From: Paenibacillus sp. N3.4
GTDB taxonomy: Bacteria > Bacillota > Bacilli > Paenibacillales > NBRC-103111
Length of the DNA: 64,000 bases
NCBI RefSeq assembly: GCF_008017805.1
Contig: NZ_VRTT01000018.1
Span: 46,172-110,171, forward strand
Direction of reading: 5' to 3'
Shown: positions 26,461 to 36,605 of the stretch, in pieces
Numbering within the stretch: position 1 is the stretch's first letter
Layout of the letters: every line of letters starts with the position of its first letter
Translations under genes and position numbers: made by a program
The notes under the pieces: model-generated
Database searches by the model: none
Told to the model about the DNA's origin: nothing
The model's input: the letters and a program-made list of their open reading frames with translations, nothing else

Positions 26461-27555
26461 TTGAGCACAATGCGGGATTATGGTTTGGAACTTGATGCGA
26501 TGCAGGCACAAATGAAAGAACTCCAACAACTTGTCAGACAGTTGATTCATAACCAAGCAGAAGGTCAGGCTATTCACACAGAGAAAAATATGTCCACTGA
26601 GCTAGGCAGCGTGTTTTATTCAGGCCAATATCGGGGAGCACAAGGAAGCTTTCGTTGGGAGCCTCAGGAGAAACAGGTCAGTCTGCTCATGCAAATGGAT
26701 GGCGAGAAAATCGCGAAAATTTTGGCAGTCTTTGGTCATAAACAGCGTTTAGATATTTTACGATCTGTCTTGCAAGAACCACTGACAGGACCCGAACTTG
26801 TCGAACGTCTGAACATGGGTACGACTGGCCAGCTTTATCATCATATCAAAGCATTAGTAGGCGCCGATCTACTTATCCAGGAGGAACGTGGCGGCAAATA
26901 CACCATTCCGGGCCACCGAGCGCTGCCGCTGCTTTTGTTGCTGGCCGCTGCGGCTGATTTCATCGATACAAGCGACTATCTGGACATGACCGAAGCTAGA
27001 CATAATGCTCATACGTATCTAGGCGGAGCCCACGAGCAATATGATCCTCACCTCCTCCTTTGGGCTGTCGTCGAGAACAGCATACTGGAGCATATACATG
27101 GAACCTGCAGCGAAATTCATATCTTCCTGCACCTCGATGGCAGTATCACCGTCTCAGACAATGGTCGGGGCATCCCCGTACAGGCCCTGCCCGATAGCGA
27201 GCTGCCTCGTGTCCAAACCGTACTGACAGACATGAATCGCTTAAATGCCAGCGCCTCCTTTTTAGCGCCAGGTGGAGAGAAAGGCATTAGCATGCCAATT
27301 GTGAACGCACTTTCCCGCCAACTTTCCGTAGAAATACGTCGTGACAATAAAGTGTTCCAGCAGCAATACAGACATGGTATTCCACAAAGTGAATTGCTGA
27401 CTGTAGGCAGAACGAACGAAACCGGAACCAGCATTACTTTCTTGCCGGATCGCGATATTTTCAGCCAGGCATTTGAATTCAGTGTGCTGGAGAAGCAAGC
27501 AGCCGATATTTCCGCTTTTTATCCGAAGCTCCGCCTACAGGTCGTAACCGATTGA
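26461..27555 (+). CDS. ArsR-type HTH fused to a GyrB-like GHKL ATPase domain
   Basis: The protein of about 364 residues has three parts. The N-terminus (1-45) is a short coiled-coil-like helix. Residues about 75-160 form a winged helix of ArsR type ('ILAVFGHKQRLDILRSVLQ', 'GPELVERLNMGTTGQLYHHIKALVGADLL'). From about residue 185 it resembles the GyrB/ParE N-terminal ATPase: 'LLLWAVVENSILE' (N box), 'ITVSDNGRGIPV' (G1), 'GEKGISMPIVNALSRQLSVEIRRDNKVFQQQYRHGIP' across the lid, and 'TNETGTSITFLPDRDIF' (G3). The Asn and Asp-x-Gly-x-Gly residues are kept, so ATP binding is plausible. There is no histidine phosphoacceptor. TTG 26461 is the likely start (AGAGGTGA five bases upstream). Role unknown: an ATP-switched repressor is my inference. 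Confidence 0.85.
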   Translation: MSTMRDYGLELDAMQAQMKELQQLVRQLIHNQAEGQAIHTEKNMSTELGSVFYSGQYRGAQGSFRWEPQEKQVSLLMQMDGEKIAKILAVFGHKQRLDILRSVLQEPLTGPELVERLNMGTTGQLYHHIKALVGADLLIQEERGGKYTIPGHRALPLLLLLAAAADFIDTSDYLDMTEARHNAHTYLGGAHEQYDPHLLLWAVVENSILEHIHGTCSEIHIFLHLDGSITVSDNGRGIPVQALPDSELPRVQTVLTDMNRLNASASFLAPGGEKGISMPIVNALSRQLSVEIRRDNKVFQQQYRHGIPQSELLTVGRTNETGTSITFLPDRDIFSQAFEFSVLEKQAADISAFYPKLRLQVVTD

Positions 27556-27576
27556 TCCAACAAAGCCATTAAACAC

Positions 27577-27596
27577 AAAAAAAGCGGGGCCCGCTT
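27577..27596 (-). terminator. Terminator of the TVP38-like gene
   Basis: On the minus strand AAGCGGG-C-CCCGCTT is followed by a run of T. The oligo-A on the other side gives little support for use in the plus direction. Confidence 0.7.
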
Positions 27597-27662
27597 GATG
27601 AGGCATCGCTTTTACCTTTTTAAACTCAAATCGTTACACTGTTCCATCCTATTTCCACTTTC

Positions 27663-28250
27663 TCACATAAAGCGCTTCTCGATTCGCTTGCTAATGACCA
27701 TAGAAACTGCGATGAACAGAACAACATATAAAATCTGATAAGGGTGCTCTATAAATCGCTTGAGATCGTAACCTATAAAACTGACCGATAGGACCATGAC
27801 GGCTTTACCCGAAGCTACCGCCACGAGAAAAGAACGAAATTTCATCCCGACGAGTCCAGCCGCCATATTGACAACAACAAACGGCCCTAACGGAAAAAGG
27901 CTGAGTATGAATACATAATTAAAGGCTTGTCGACGCGCCCAAACCAAGCTCTTCTGGACTTTCGGCTTCTGGGACCAGCGTTCCAGGTAGGGATGACCTA
28001 CAACTTTTTTCACTATCAAAAAAGTGACCAAACACCCACAAACAATGCCTATCCAGGAATAAAGGAAACCTAACCATAACCCATATACCGCAGCATTGAC
28101 GCTAATAATGACCAGTGTCGGCAGAGGCGGGATAAACGATTTCATAAAAGGTAAAATTAGACCGGGAAAAGGCCCCAGTGAACGGTACTTATCTAAAAGA
28201 ATCGCCAAATTCTCTTCTGTAAAGTATGACAACAGTTCCGTAACTCCCAT
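27663..28250 (-). CDS. TVP38/TMEM64-family membrane protein (DedA-like)
   Basis: The protein of about 195 residues has five or six hydrophobic segments with the SNARE-associated/VTT-domain signature 'GLILPFMKSFIPPLPTLVIISVNAAVYG' and the later 'LSLFPLGPFVVVNMAAGLVGMKFRSFL'. Family members affect membrane homeostasis and may act as lipid scramblases or transporters. ATG 28250 lies nine bases after AGTAGGTG; GTG 28262 is an alternative. Its own terminator follows. Confidence 0.9.
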   Translation of the reverse strand: MGVTELLSYFTEENLAILLDKYRSLGPFPGLILPFMKSFIPPLPTLVIISVNAAVYGLWLGFLYSWIGIVCGCLVTFLIVKKVVGHPYLERWSQKPKVQKSLVWARRQAFNYVFILSLFPLGPFVVVNMAAGLVGMKFRSFLVAVASGKAVMVLSVSFIGYDLKRFIEHPYQILYVVLFIAVSMVISKRIEKRFM

Positions 28251-28744
28251 AAATGCGTACACCTACTCTGCTTTGCAATAATTAGAGAACACAAACAGCC
28301 CCCATAGGCATAATAGCATATGAGTGGCTCTGCTGCTTATTAATAAGTGAAATATTTCGCAAACTATCCATCGACCAGGCAATCTGGTTAGCATCGAGCC
28401 TAATAGCTGGTCCATTTTTCTACTTCGACAATGTGCGATCCGCACCTTTTAATGCCTCAAAACACATATAATAAAATAAGCCTAGTCTGAAGCAAGATTC
28501 TCTTCCATTTTGTGCTAGGGAATCCATAGCCACAAATATCGTCTCACCCGTGAGATAATGGCCACAGATCGTGCTCATTTTCTGCATAACCTTCCATCCC
28601 CGGTACATTAATGAACTTAAGCAGCCTTCGATTGCTTATGTATCCAGAACAGAAACCAATCGAACAATGAAGCGACTCCATACTTGCGTTGTTGTCTACG
28701 CTAACGGATCGTAGTGTTCTTATCGACGAGAAATGAGCCTGTCC

Positions 28745-28892
28745 ATTCTTCTAACGAACTGAAGCGACGTTATCGAGTTAATAATGAATGAATGGATGAG
28801 CTTTTACTTGAAATAAAGCGTCTGGAGTTCGTTAGAACGATAAGTCTTTGTGATTTGATGGAATAAGGTGTGCTGAGTTCGTTAGACGTCCC
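28745..28892. repeat. Cluster of CTAACGAACT/AGTTCGTTAG motifs
   Basis: CTAACGAACT occurs once in plus orientation (28751-28760) and twice inverted as AGTTCGTTAG (about 28826 and 28879). The surrounding bases on the minus strand are partly similar. This is the look of an intergenic interspersed repeat; I cannot count its copies in the genome from this window. Confidence 0.55.
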
Positions 28893-29194
28893 CGTCAAAA
28901 AAAGAAAGACTCTCAACATGTTAAAGCCGACCCCGATGCCTAAAGCACGTTCGGAGTTGGATAACACGCTCAGAAGCTAACCATATCGCCGCATCATAAA
29001 CAGGAAAATCTCCGACAGCAGCGAATTTCCTCGACACCCGGTGATTCTCCATTCAAAGCGTAACTAGCCAAGACCACGTTCATCGAAAAAATATCATCTT
29101 AAACATGCTCAATTCCATCCTTTAATTTCAATAAAAAATTAGAAAGGGGTAACCCCTCAGTCCTCTCCTGCAACCTATACTTTCTACAATGTTT

Positions 29195-29226
29195 AAAAAA
29201 GAGGCAGCCTGTGTGGCTCCCCCAAT
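29195..29226 (-). terminator. Probable glpD terminator
   Basis: On the minus strand GAGCC-ACACA-GGCT with flanking GG/CCTC pairing is followed by TTTTTT, about 30 bases after the glpD stop. Confidence 0.65.
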
Positions 29227-29255
29227 TATAAGATGTATTGGACAGCCGTTGGAGC

Positions 29256-31213
29256 TTACGCCTGCTCCAGCGGGTACACCGCGTCATGGAGCAGCTGCTC
29301 CAACTCCGCGGTGTATGCCTCGGTTTGCGCTTCGTTCCAGCCGAAGCGCTCTGCCATGAAGGCCGTTGCCGGTGCCTTCCACTGCTTTGCCCACGCGATA
29401 TCGAAGAAGAGGGCGCCCGTGCGGCGGATGAAGAAATCCGCCGGCTTCACCGCCATCTCGTGCTCAATCGCGTACACGAGCGCAGCGAGCACTGCAGCGG
29501 GCATGCCCCGCTGCGCCGCCTCTGTCCGATGCTGCTCCAGCAGCTCGAATACGGCGTCCACATTGGAGCCGTATCGGCGCGCGAGCAGCGCGGCCTCAGC
29601 TTCGGTCAGCCCTAGGCGCACGCCTTGGCTGACCTTGCTTTGCAAGAACGGCGCCAGCTGCGCGGAGCCGCCCACATCGCCGCCGGATATCGGCAGCGTG
29701 CGAGTGCGGCTCGGCGGCAACGCCGCGGCCTTTCCTTCCGCCGCCAGCATGGCGGCGATCTTGTCTACGACCGTCTCCGCCATCTTGCGGTAGCCGGTCA
29801 ACTTGCCCCCGGCCATCGAAATGAGGCCGGAGTCCGAGACGAAGATTTCGTCGCGGCGCGAAATCTCCGAAGGATCTTTGCCCTCTTGGTGGATCAGCGG
29901 GCGCAATCCGGTCCAGCTCGATTCGACGTCAGCCTCCGTCAAACCGAGGACCGGGAACATCTCGTTCGCGGCACGCAGCACATAAGCGCGATCTGCTACC
30001 GTAATACGGGGATTCACGATATCCCCTTTATAATTCGTGTCCGTCGTTCCGATATAGGTTTGCCATCCCTTGGGATCGCAAACACCATCCGCCCATCCGG
30101 TGTATCAAAATAAATCGCCTGCCGCAGCGGAAACCGGCTCTGGTCGAATACGAGATGAACCCCTTTGGTCAGGTGCAGCGTCTTGCCCTGTTTCGAATGG
30201 TCCATCTCACGCAGCGTATCCACCCATGGACCGGAGGCGTTGACAATTTTATGCGCAAAGAGCGAGTAGGAAGCTCCATGGTTACTTGGGTTACTTGGGT
30301 TACTTGGGTTACTTGGGTTACTTGGGCTACTTGGGTTACTTGAGTTGCTTAAGTTGATTGTGTCACTTCTCTCACTTGGATTACTTAAGTTGCTTGTGTC
30401 ACTTCTCTCACTTGGGTCACTTGGGTCACTTCTGTCACTTGGGTTACTTCGACCACTTGAGTCTCTTGAGTCTCTCGAGCCGCCCAAATCACCTGCCGCT
30501 CTCCCTCCGCCAATCTGATCCACAACGCGTACACCAACGACCTTGCCGTCCTTCACAAGCAGTTCTTCCACCTTGGCGTAGTTCACCGCAATTGCACCCA
30601 ACTCGACGGCTTTTTTCATCACCTCAATGGTTAAACGAGCATCATCTGTGCGATATTCCACATAGTAGCCGCCGCCTTTGAGATCTTTCTTTTTCAATAA
30701 CGGCTCGTGCTGAAGCGTCACATCCCGACCAAACATCCGGCGGCGTTCGGACCTTTTCACACCTGCCAAGAAATCGTACATCCGCAAGCCGAGCGACGTT
30801 GACAGCTTCCCAAATGTACCTCCCTTATAGAAAGGCAGCAGCATCCATTCCGGAGTCGTTACATGCGGCCCATTTTCATAAACAATAGCACGTTCTTTGC
30901 CTACCTCAGCAACAACTTTCACCTCGAGCTGTTTGAGATAACGAAGCCCGCCATGAACTAGTTTTGTCGAACGGCTTGACGTTCCGGCAGCAAAGTCCTG
31001 CATATCAATAAGCGCTGTACGCAGCCCTCTGCTTTGCGCATCCAAAGCAATTCCTGCTCCTGTGATCCCACCGCCAATCACGATCAGATCGAAGGTTTGC
31101 TCCGACATCGCCTGGAGTGTTTCGGTTCTTTTTATACTGTTGAAGCCATAAATCTTCTGTTGGTTTTTGCTGCCTGCTATTTGATCGTTTGCACTTGTTA
31201 TCGAATTCGTCAT
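29256..31213 (-). pseudogene. glpD: Glycerol-3-phosphate dehydrogenase, split by a frameshift and carrying a Ser/Asn/Pro repeat insertion
   Basis: The upstream part (30014-31213) has the FAD-binding motif '[22 protein letters not shown]' and '[15 protein letters not shown]'. The downstream part (29256-30017) carries the C-terminal cap domain. The join is broken after 'IPRDGK': adding one base at the T run 30059-30061 gives '[23 protein letters not shown]', the conserved active-site segment, and one protein of about 652 residues. GlpD is usually about 555 residues; the excess includes a low-complexity block (about residues 244-311) of SNP, SDP and SERSDT units. The enzyme oxidises glycerol-3-phosphate to DHAP at the membrane, passing electrons to quinone. 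The ATG at 31213 has a GGGAGAG site. The gene lies after glpK behind its own leader hairpin. Confidence 0.9.
30280..30480 (-). repeat. 9-bp-period microsatellite inside glpD
   Basis: On the plus strand the unit is ACTTGGGTT, with variants ACTTGAGTT, ACTTCTCTC and ACTTGGGTC. About 22 units run in frame (period 9, no net frame change) and encode Ser-Asn-Pro or Ser-Asp-Pro triplets. The purest stretch, of six near-identical copies, is at about 30283-30340. Confidence 0.92.
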
Positions 31214-31244
31214 AGCCCATCTCTCCCTTTATGCACATATAATG

Positions 31245-31295
31245 AGAAAACCTCTATCGAGGCCATTCAATGATGAGCGACCGCATTTAGAGGTT
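31245..31295 (-). promoter_or_regulatory. glpD leader hairpin, candidate GlpP antitermination site
   Basis: On the minus strand AACCTCTA and TAGAGGTT pair around a structured loop (inner GGTC/GGCC region) and are followed by TTCTC and a T-rich tract, only 32 bases before the glpD start. In B. subtilis GlpP with glycerol-3-phosphate prevents termination in the glpD leader; glpP is present here, so the same control is likely. Confidence 0.6.
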
Positions 31296-31361
31296 GGTTT
31301 TATCGCCAATAAGAAAGCGATTTTCGGGAACCGAAAATTTATACTTGCTTATGTGGTAAAA

Positions 31362-31412
31362 TAAAAAACCACAACTGACCTAACACGTTTACACGTGTAG
31401 GCCGCTGTGGCT
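31362..31412 (-). terminator. Terminator after glpK
   Basis: On the minus strand CCACAGCGGCC-type and GGTCAGTTGTGG arms pair with an inner CACG/CGTG stem, followed by TTTTTTATTTT. It lies about 55 bases past the glpK stop and would separate glpK from glpD transcripts. Confidence 0.8.
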
Positions 31413-31466
31413 TCTCCTAGTCTCCAACCGCATATTAACTTGTCATCAGTATAACATTGATTCCTT

Positions 31467-32984
<1,518 letters not shown>

Positions 32985-33548
32985 TCAGGATCTTTGATCA
33001 TAGTGCTGCCACAAAGCCGTATGTGACGTTGTAACAGCGGTTGCTCCAGCCCCGAGCGCCAGCTCCACATCATTGACGGAACGAATAAGTCCCCCTGCAA
33101 AAATGGGAATGCCCGAGCGCTCTTTCACTTCTGTAATAATAGGCGGAATGATACCGGGAAGCACCTCGATGAAATCAGGCTTCGTCCGTTCCAGGAGTGT
33201 GTAGCTCTTATCCAGAGCACTGCTATCCAGTAAAAAAAGCCGCTGAATCGCAATGAGCCCATTCTGCTTCGTCTTTGTAATGACATTTCCCCGGGTTGAA
33301 ATCAATCCCGCGGGACGGATGCTCTGACACAGAAATTCCGCCGCGTATTCATCATTCTTCAGCCCTTCAATTAAATCGGCGTGAAGCAGCAGCTTTTTCC
33401 CATTAGCTCTGCCTAGGTCGACAATCGTTTTTAGCTGACCAATGTGGCTGTCAAGCAGCACAATATATGTATAACTGGTCTTAAATAATTTCTCTAAGTC
33501 CTTCATTTTGCGAACGGCCGGTAAAATACGCTGCTCTTGCAAAGACAT
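32985..33548 (-). CDS. glpP: Glycerol uptake operon antiterminator
   Basis: The 187-residue protein matches GlpP: 'RILPAVRKMKDLEKLFKTSYTYIVLLDSHIGQL' at the N-terminus, 'LLLHADLIEGLKNDEYAAEFL', 'PDFIEVLPGIIPPIITEV' and 'PIFAGGLIRSVNDVELALGAGATAVTTS', a TIM-barrel-like fold that binds glycerol-3-phosphate. It binds leader RNA and prevents termination upstream of glp genes. ATG 33548 is chosen because GGAGGAG lies six bases upstream. The longer open frame to 33656 is created by reading through the leader hairpin. First gene of the glpP-glpK unit. Confidence 0.95.
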   Translation of the reverse strand: MSLQEQRILPAVRKMKDLEKLFKTSYTYIVLLDSHIGQLKTIVDLGRANGKKLLLHADLIEGLKNDEYAAEFLCQSIRPAGLISTRGNVITKTKQNGLIAIQRLFLLDSSALDKSYTLLERTKPDFIEVLPGIIPPIITEVKERSGIPIFAGGLIRSVNDVELALGAGATAVTTSHTALWQHYDQRS

Positions 33549-33583
33549 CGCTAACTCCTCCGTTTCGTAACTGGAAACCGTAG

Positions 33584-33640
33584 ACAAAAAAAGACTCACC
33601 AAGTATTGCCAACTAAATACATAGGCAATCCGAGTGAGTC
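33584..33640 (-). promoter_or_regulatory. glpP leader terminator, candidate GlpP target
   Basis: On the minus strand GACTCAC...ATTGCC pairs with GGCAAT...GTGAGTC, followed by a run of seven T, all between the presumed promoter and the glpP ribosome binding site. A strong terminator in this position is the standard site for GlpP-dependent antitermination and makes glpP autoregulated. Confidence 0.75.
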
Positions 33641-33727
33641 TCCTGTTCTCCGTCACATGTTATTAACTTATCTTCATTGTAGCTATAGGCGCATGACGTG
33701 TCAATCCTGATGAGTCCACCAACAAGC

Positions 33728-34180
33728 TCAATTACCCGTTGTCTTCTGAAGCCAACCGTAGCTTTCAAAGAAACAACCGCTACCCATTAGATCAAGTGCC
33801 TTGCGTATATAAGGAATTACATTGAAGGGGAGATTATCAAGCGGATACCAGGCCAATTCATCGCACTTATTTGTTTCCACATTAACAAGCTCCCCCTCCC
33901 AATGCCTAACCTCTACGAAAAAATCAATCCGCTCATCATTCTCATTGCGATGCATCATCCCTACAACACGAACGTTCTCCGGACGAATTTGAATATTTGC
34001 TTCCTCTTTTGCCTCGCGGATCGCAGCAGCAATGACCGTTTCGTTACCATCCAGATGTCCGGCTATCACACTGTAATTGCCATCTTCATATCCTGTATGA
34101 AAGCGTCTAAGCAAAAGAATGTCATTTTCTTTCCTCAAAAATACATGCACGGCAAGAGGTGCCAGAAATCGTTGACTCAT
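33728..34180 (-). CDS. NUDIX hydrolase
   Basis: The 150-residue protein has a complete Nudix box (G-x5-E-x7-R-E-x-x-E-E: 'GHLDGNETVIAAAIREAKEEANI', shown over its two halves) starting near residue 38. 'PLAVHVFLRKENDILLLRRFHTGYEDGNY' is the N-terminal strand region. Family enzymes hydrolyse nucleoside diphosphates linked to another group; substrate unknown. It stands alone on the minus strand. Confidence 0.93.
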   Translation of the reverse strand: MSQRFLAPLAVHVFLRKENDILLLRRFHTGYEDGNYSVIAGHLDGNETVIAAAIREAKEEANIQIRPENVRVVGMMHRNENDERIDFFVEVRHWEGELVNVETNKCDELAWYPLDNLPFNVIPYIRKALDLMGSGCFFESYGWLQKTTGN

Positions 34181-34229
34181 TTTAAATGTTCTCCTATATA
34201 TGCTTAAATTTCAGCCTCTTACACAATTA

Positions 34230-34799
34230 CTATTCTGCAGGTGTACGCAGCCCGCGTAAGTAGGTGGTTAACAAAAGCCGTAAACTCTCGTCGCGTTCCA
34301 AGCCCATACGGAAACCATTTTTCATTTCTAGCGAGGAAAAGCCATGCAAAATGCTACGGAAGCCGCGTACCACATGCAGCGCAGCTTCTTGATTTAGACC
34401 ATAAGGCTCCAACAGACGCAGGATGAACGCGACAACCTGCGTGCTGGCCTCACTCACCCCGGGATCCTCATAATCAGGCAGAGATGCCATAGCATCGTAG
34501 AGCCCAGGCTGTTGTCTGACGAAGGTGACGTAAGCAAAACCCACTGCCAGCAAGGCATCATCGCCGGATTTCCCGATGACCGCTTCGACCATCGCTTCTT
34601 TGATAAGAAGCAGACTGCGAAGGGAGAGCAGCTTTCTAAGATCCGGCAGTCCTTTAATGTGATTGTATAAGGACGGGGTCTTCACACCTAATTTAGTAGC
34701 CAAGGCTACTAATGTAACTTGTTCAACGCCCTGTAGGTTGGCAATTTCTATAGCTGCTTGCAGGACTGTTTCAGGGTCTAAACCTTGTCGATATGCCAT
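34230..34799 (-). CDS. TetR-family transcriptional regulator
   Basis: The 189-residue protein has the TetR HTH ('VLQAAIEIANLQGVEQVTLVALATKLGVKTPSLYNHIKGLPDLRKLLS' across residues 12-60) and a C-terminal WHG-type ligand domain ('LHVVRGFRSILHGFSSLEMKNGF'). It lies 15 bases downstream of the MBL hydrolase gene and is probably co-transcribed. Two matching 15-bp palindromes in the shared promoter suggest autoregulation. Confidence 0.93.
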   Translation of the reverse strand: MAYRQGLDPETVLQAAIEIANLQGVEQVTLVALATKLGVKTPSLYNHIKGLPDLRKLLSLRSLLLIKEAMVEAVIGKSGDDALLAVGFAYVTFVRQQPGLYDAMASLPDYEDPGVSEASTQVVAFILRLLEPYGLNQEAALHVVRGFRSILHGFSSLEMKNGFRMGLERDESLRLLLTTYLRGLRTPAE

Positions 34800-34814
34800 G
34801 TGATTTCCTCTTCT

Positions 34815-35540
34815 CTACATACTTGCTGCTTCTATAGTAAACTTTTTAGAAGCTTCTTCCAAAACACGATCTATACGAGCCTGCGGTTGCTCAATCATCT
34901 GTCCGTGGCCTACAGCCAGCACGCTTGGGTTCAGTTCTCTCAGCTTACGCGCGCTCGCTAATGACGCCTGCTTATTCCAAGTAGCCATAGCCGGGAAAGG
35001 GAACCAAAACTTGGTCACACCGGCGACCGCCATGCCGCCGCGAACCTGAAAAGCATCTCCTGCAATCAGCGCGCGGCTGCGGGTATCAAGGAATGCCATC
35101 ATGCCGGGTGTATGCCCCGGTGCAGCAACAGCCTGCAGGGAGCCGATTCGATCGCCATCCTCCAACAAAACATCCGGTTTGGTCTGTATCGACTTCGGCA
35201 CATCGCCCTTAATGGGCGTATTCGCTTCGCCTGGCTCCAGCTCCTTGTTGCCCGCCAGCAGCTTAGCATCTCGTCTGGAAATGTAGACCTTCACCTGCGG
35301 CAACGCCTTTTTCAATCCGTCCAACGCCCCGACATGATCGCCATGCGCATGGGTAAGTACGATGCGAGTTATGGGCTTCCCTATGCGCTGCGCTGCTTGT
35401 AGAATACCTTTTACACTAAATGGCATTGCCGCGTCAACCAGCGTCAAGTCCTGTTCTTCCTCAACTAAATAACAATTTACCGGAAAAATTCTAGGCATAA
35501 AAGCAATTTGATACAAAGCACCGATGCGTGTTATCTTCAT
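34815..35540 (-). CDS. MBL-fold metallo-hydrolase
   Basis: The 241-residue protein carries the metallo-beta-lactamase motif 'LTHAHGDHVGALDGL' (H-x-H-x-D-H), 'AAPGHTPGMMAFLDTRSRALIAGDAF' with the next His and Asp, and a last His at 'AVGHGQMIEQP'. A two-metal hydrolase of the glyoxalase II/YqjP type; the substrate cannot be read. GGAGGGA precedes the ATG. It heads an operon with the TetR gene and is presumably the regulated target. Confidence 0.92.
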   Translation of the reverse strand: MKITRIGALYQIAFMPRIFPVNCYLVEEEQDLTLVDAAMPFSVKGILQAAQRIGKPITRIVLTHAHGDHVGALDGLKKALPQVKVYISRRDAKLLAGNKELEPGEANTPIKGDVPKSIQTKPDVLLEDGDRIGSLQAVAAPGHTPGMMAFLDTRSRALIAGDAFQVRGGMAVAGVTKFWFPFPAMATWNKQASLASARKLRELNPSVLAVGHGQMIEQPQARIDRVLEEASKKFTIEAASM

Positions 35541-35557
35541 TAAAAATCCCTCCGTTA

Positions 35558-35601
35558 ACTATTTATATTAGTATAATAACTAATTACATTAGTTTTGTCA
35601 A
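35558..35601 (-). promoter_or_regulatory. MBL-tetR promoter with two TetR-type operators
   Basis: On the minus strand TTGACA (35596-35601) and TATTAT (35573-35578) are 17 bases apart. The spacer holds the perfect palindrome ACTAATGTAATTAGT (35579-35593), and a related ACTAATATAAATAGT lies at 35558-35572. The two centres are 21 bp apart, about two helical turns, so two TetR dimers could bind the same face and block RNA polymerase. Confidence 0.8.
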
Positions 35602-35766
35602 TGAGGTTTTGCAAGCTTACAAAGGTCTAGGTTGGGTTAAGACCTTAGTCTAGGTGAGAACACAACCAAAGTGTATGTTGAAAGTTTGCATTCTCTTTTA
35701 TCATAGAGGTATCGACAAATCGAGCTGAAGCGATCCCGTTATCCATCATGTTAGGAGGAAAGTCAT

Positions 35767-36474
35767 ATGCGAACGGAATCATTCAAATCTCATTTAATTC
35801 CATTAATGTCCCTGTTCACGATCCCATTATTGGGTCTTATTTATGTGTACCTGAATCATGCCCGAGGTAAGGCTTACAACTTAGTCACAGATCTGGACCA
35901 GCAAATTCCCTTTGTTAAAATATTCATCCTGCCGTATGTGTCTTGGTATGGCTTTTTGTTTATCGCTTTCCTTTACTTTTCCTATAAAAATCGGGAAGTA
36001 TTTGTCCAAACACTGCTGCAAATTAACATGGGGCAGTTGATTTGTTACGTTATCTACGCTATTTTTCAAACTCACGTGCAGCGTCCAGAATTAGCCGGAA
36101 ATGATGCGCTGCTGCAAATGGTTCAGTGGGTTTATCGCTCGGACCAACCTTATAATTGCTTCCCCAGCATTCATGTGCTAACCTCCTATTTGGTGATGAG
36201 AGCTTATTGGAGCACCGGAAATATACCTAGGGCTTACAAATATGCCGTTACCTTCATGGCGATGGCAATCATCGCATCCACGTTATTTATTAAACAGCAT
36301 GTTCTGCTCGATATCGCGGGTGCCTGCCTCGTGGCAGAGGTTGTCGTTTGTATAGAATCGCGCTTGCTCAGAAAATCGCTTAGCCGACTTGTTCGCAGCT
36401 TCATGGCGCCAAAAACATTACATGCAGGCTCCAAAGACGACATGAGAGAAGATAAGGCAATGCCTATCAAATAA
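35767..36474 (+). CDS. PAP2-superfamily membrane phosphatase
   Basis: The 235-residue protein has five or six membrane segments and the PAP2 active site: 'NCFPSIHVLTSYLVMR' (P-S-x-H) and 'IKQHVLLDIAGACL' (His nucleophile region and Asp), as in the inositol phosphorylceramide synthase-like branch. It likely dephosphorylates a lipid phosphate at the membrane. GGAGGAAA precedes the ATG. The C-terminus has a basic tail. Confidence 0.88.
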   Translation: MRTESFKSHLIPLMSLFTIPLLGLIYVYLNHARGKAYNLVTDLDQQIPFVKIFILPYVSWYGFLFIAFLYFSYKNREVFVQTLLQINMGQLICYVIYAIFQTHVQRPELAGNDALLQMVQWVYRSDQPYNCFPSIHVLTSYLVMRAYWSTGNIPRAYKYAVTFMAMAIIASTLFIKQHVLLDIAGACLVAEVVVCIESRLLRKSLSRLVRSFMAPKTLHAGSKDDMREDKAMPIK

Positions 36475-36605
36475 TTGTATATGCTTATCGAGGTTTGGAT
36501 TTACTTGGGGCCTATATTCATCTTCCCCCCGCTACTATGGTAAAATAAAGCGCATATGTGTTGACACGTATGCCATCTATTTTCAAACAAAGCGAGGAAC
36601 AACTA

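Larger units (their letters stand above)
28263..29255. other. Gene-free kilobase with degenerate repeats
   Basis: I find no credible gene. Short open frames (for example 28420-28608 minus) lack family similarity and good ribosome binding sites. The stretch holds three copies of the CTAACGAACT motif (see the repeat entry) and, near 29.2 kb, the hairpin that ends glpD transcription. The rest looks like decayed or structural DNA. Confidence 0.6.

Noticed and set aside
28420..28608. 62-codon minus-strand ORF in the gene-free region
   Set aside because: No ribosome binding site and no recognisable family; a small protein cannot be excluded but is not supported.
29233..30113. Plus-strand ORFs of 120-190 codons
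   Set aside because: They are antisense shadows of the GC-rich 3' half of glpD and have alanine/serine/arginine-rich composition.
33549..33656. N-terminal extension of GlpP
   Set aside because: The extra 36 codons are the leader terminator hairpin; a strong ribosome binding site precedes the ATG at 33548.
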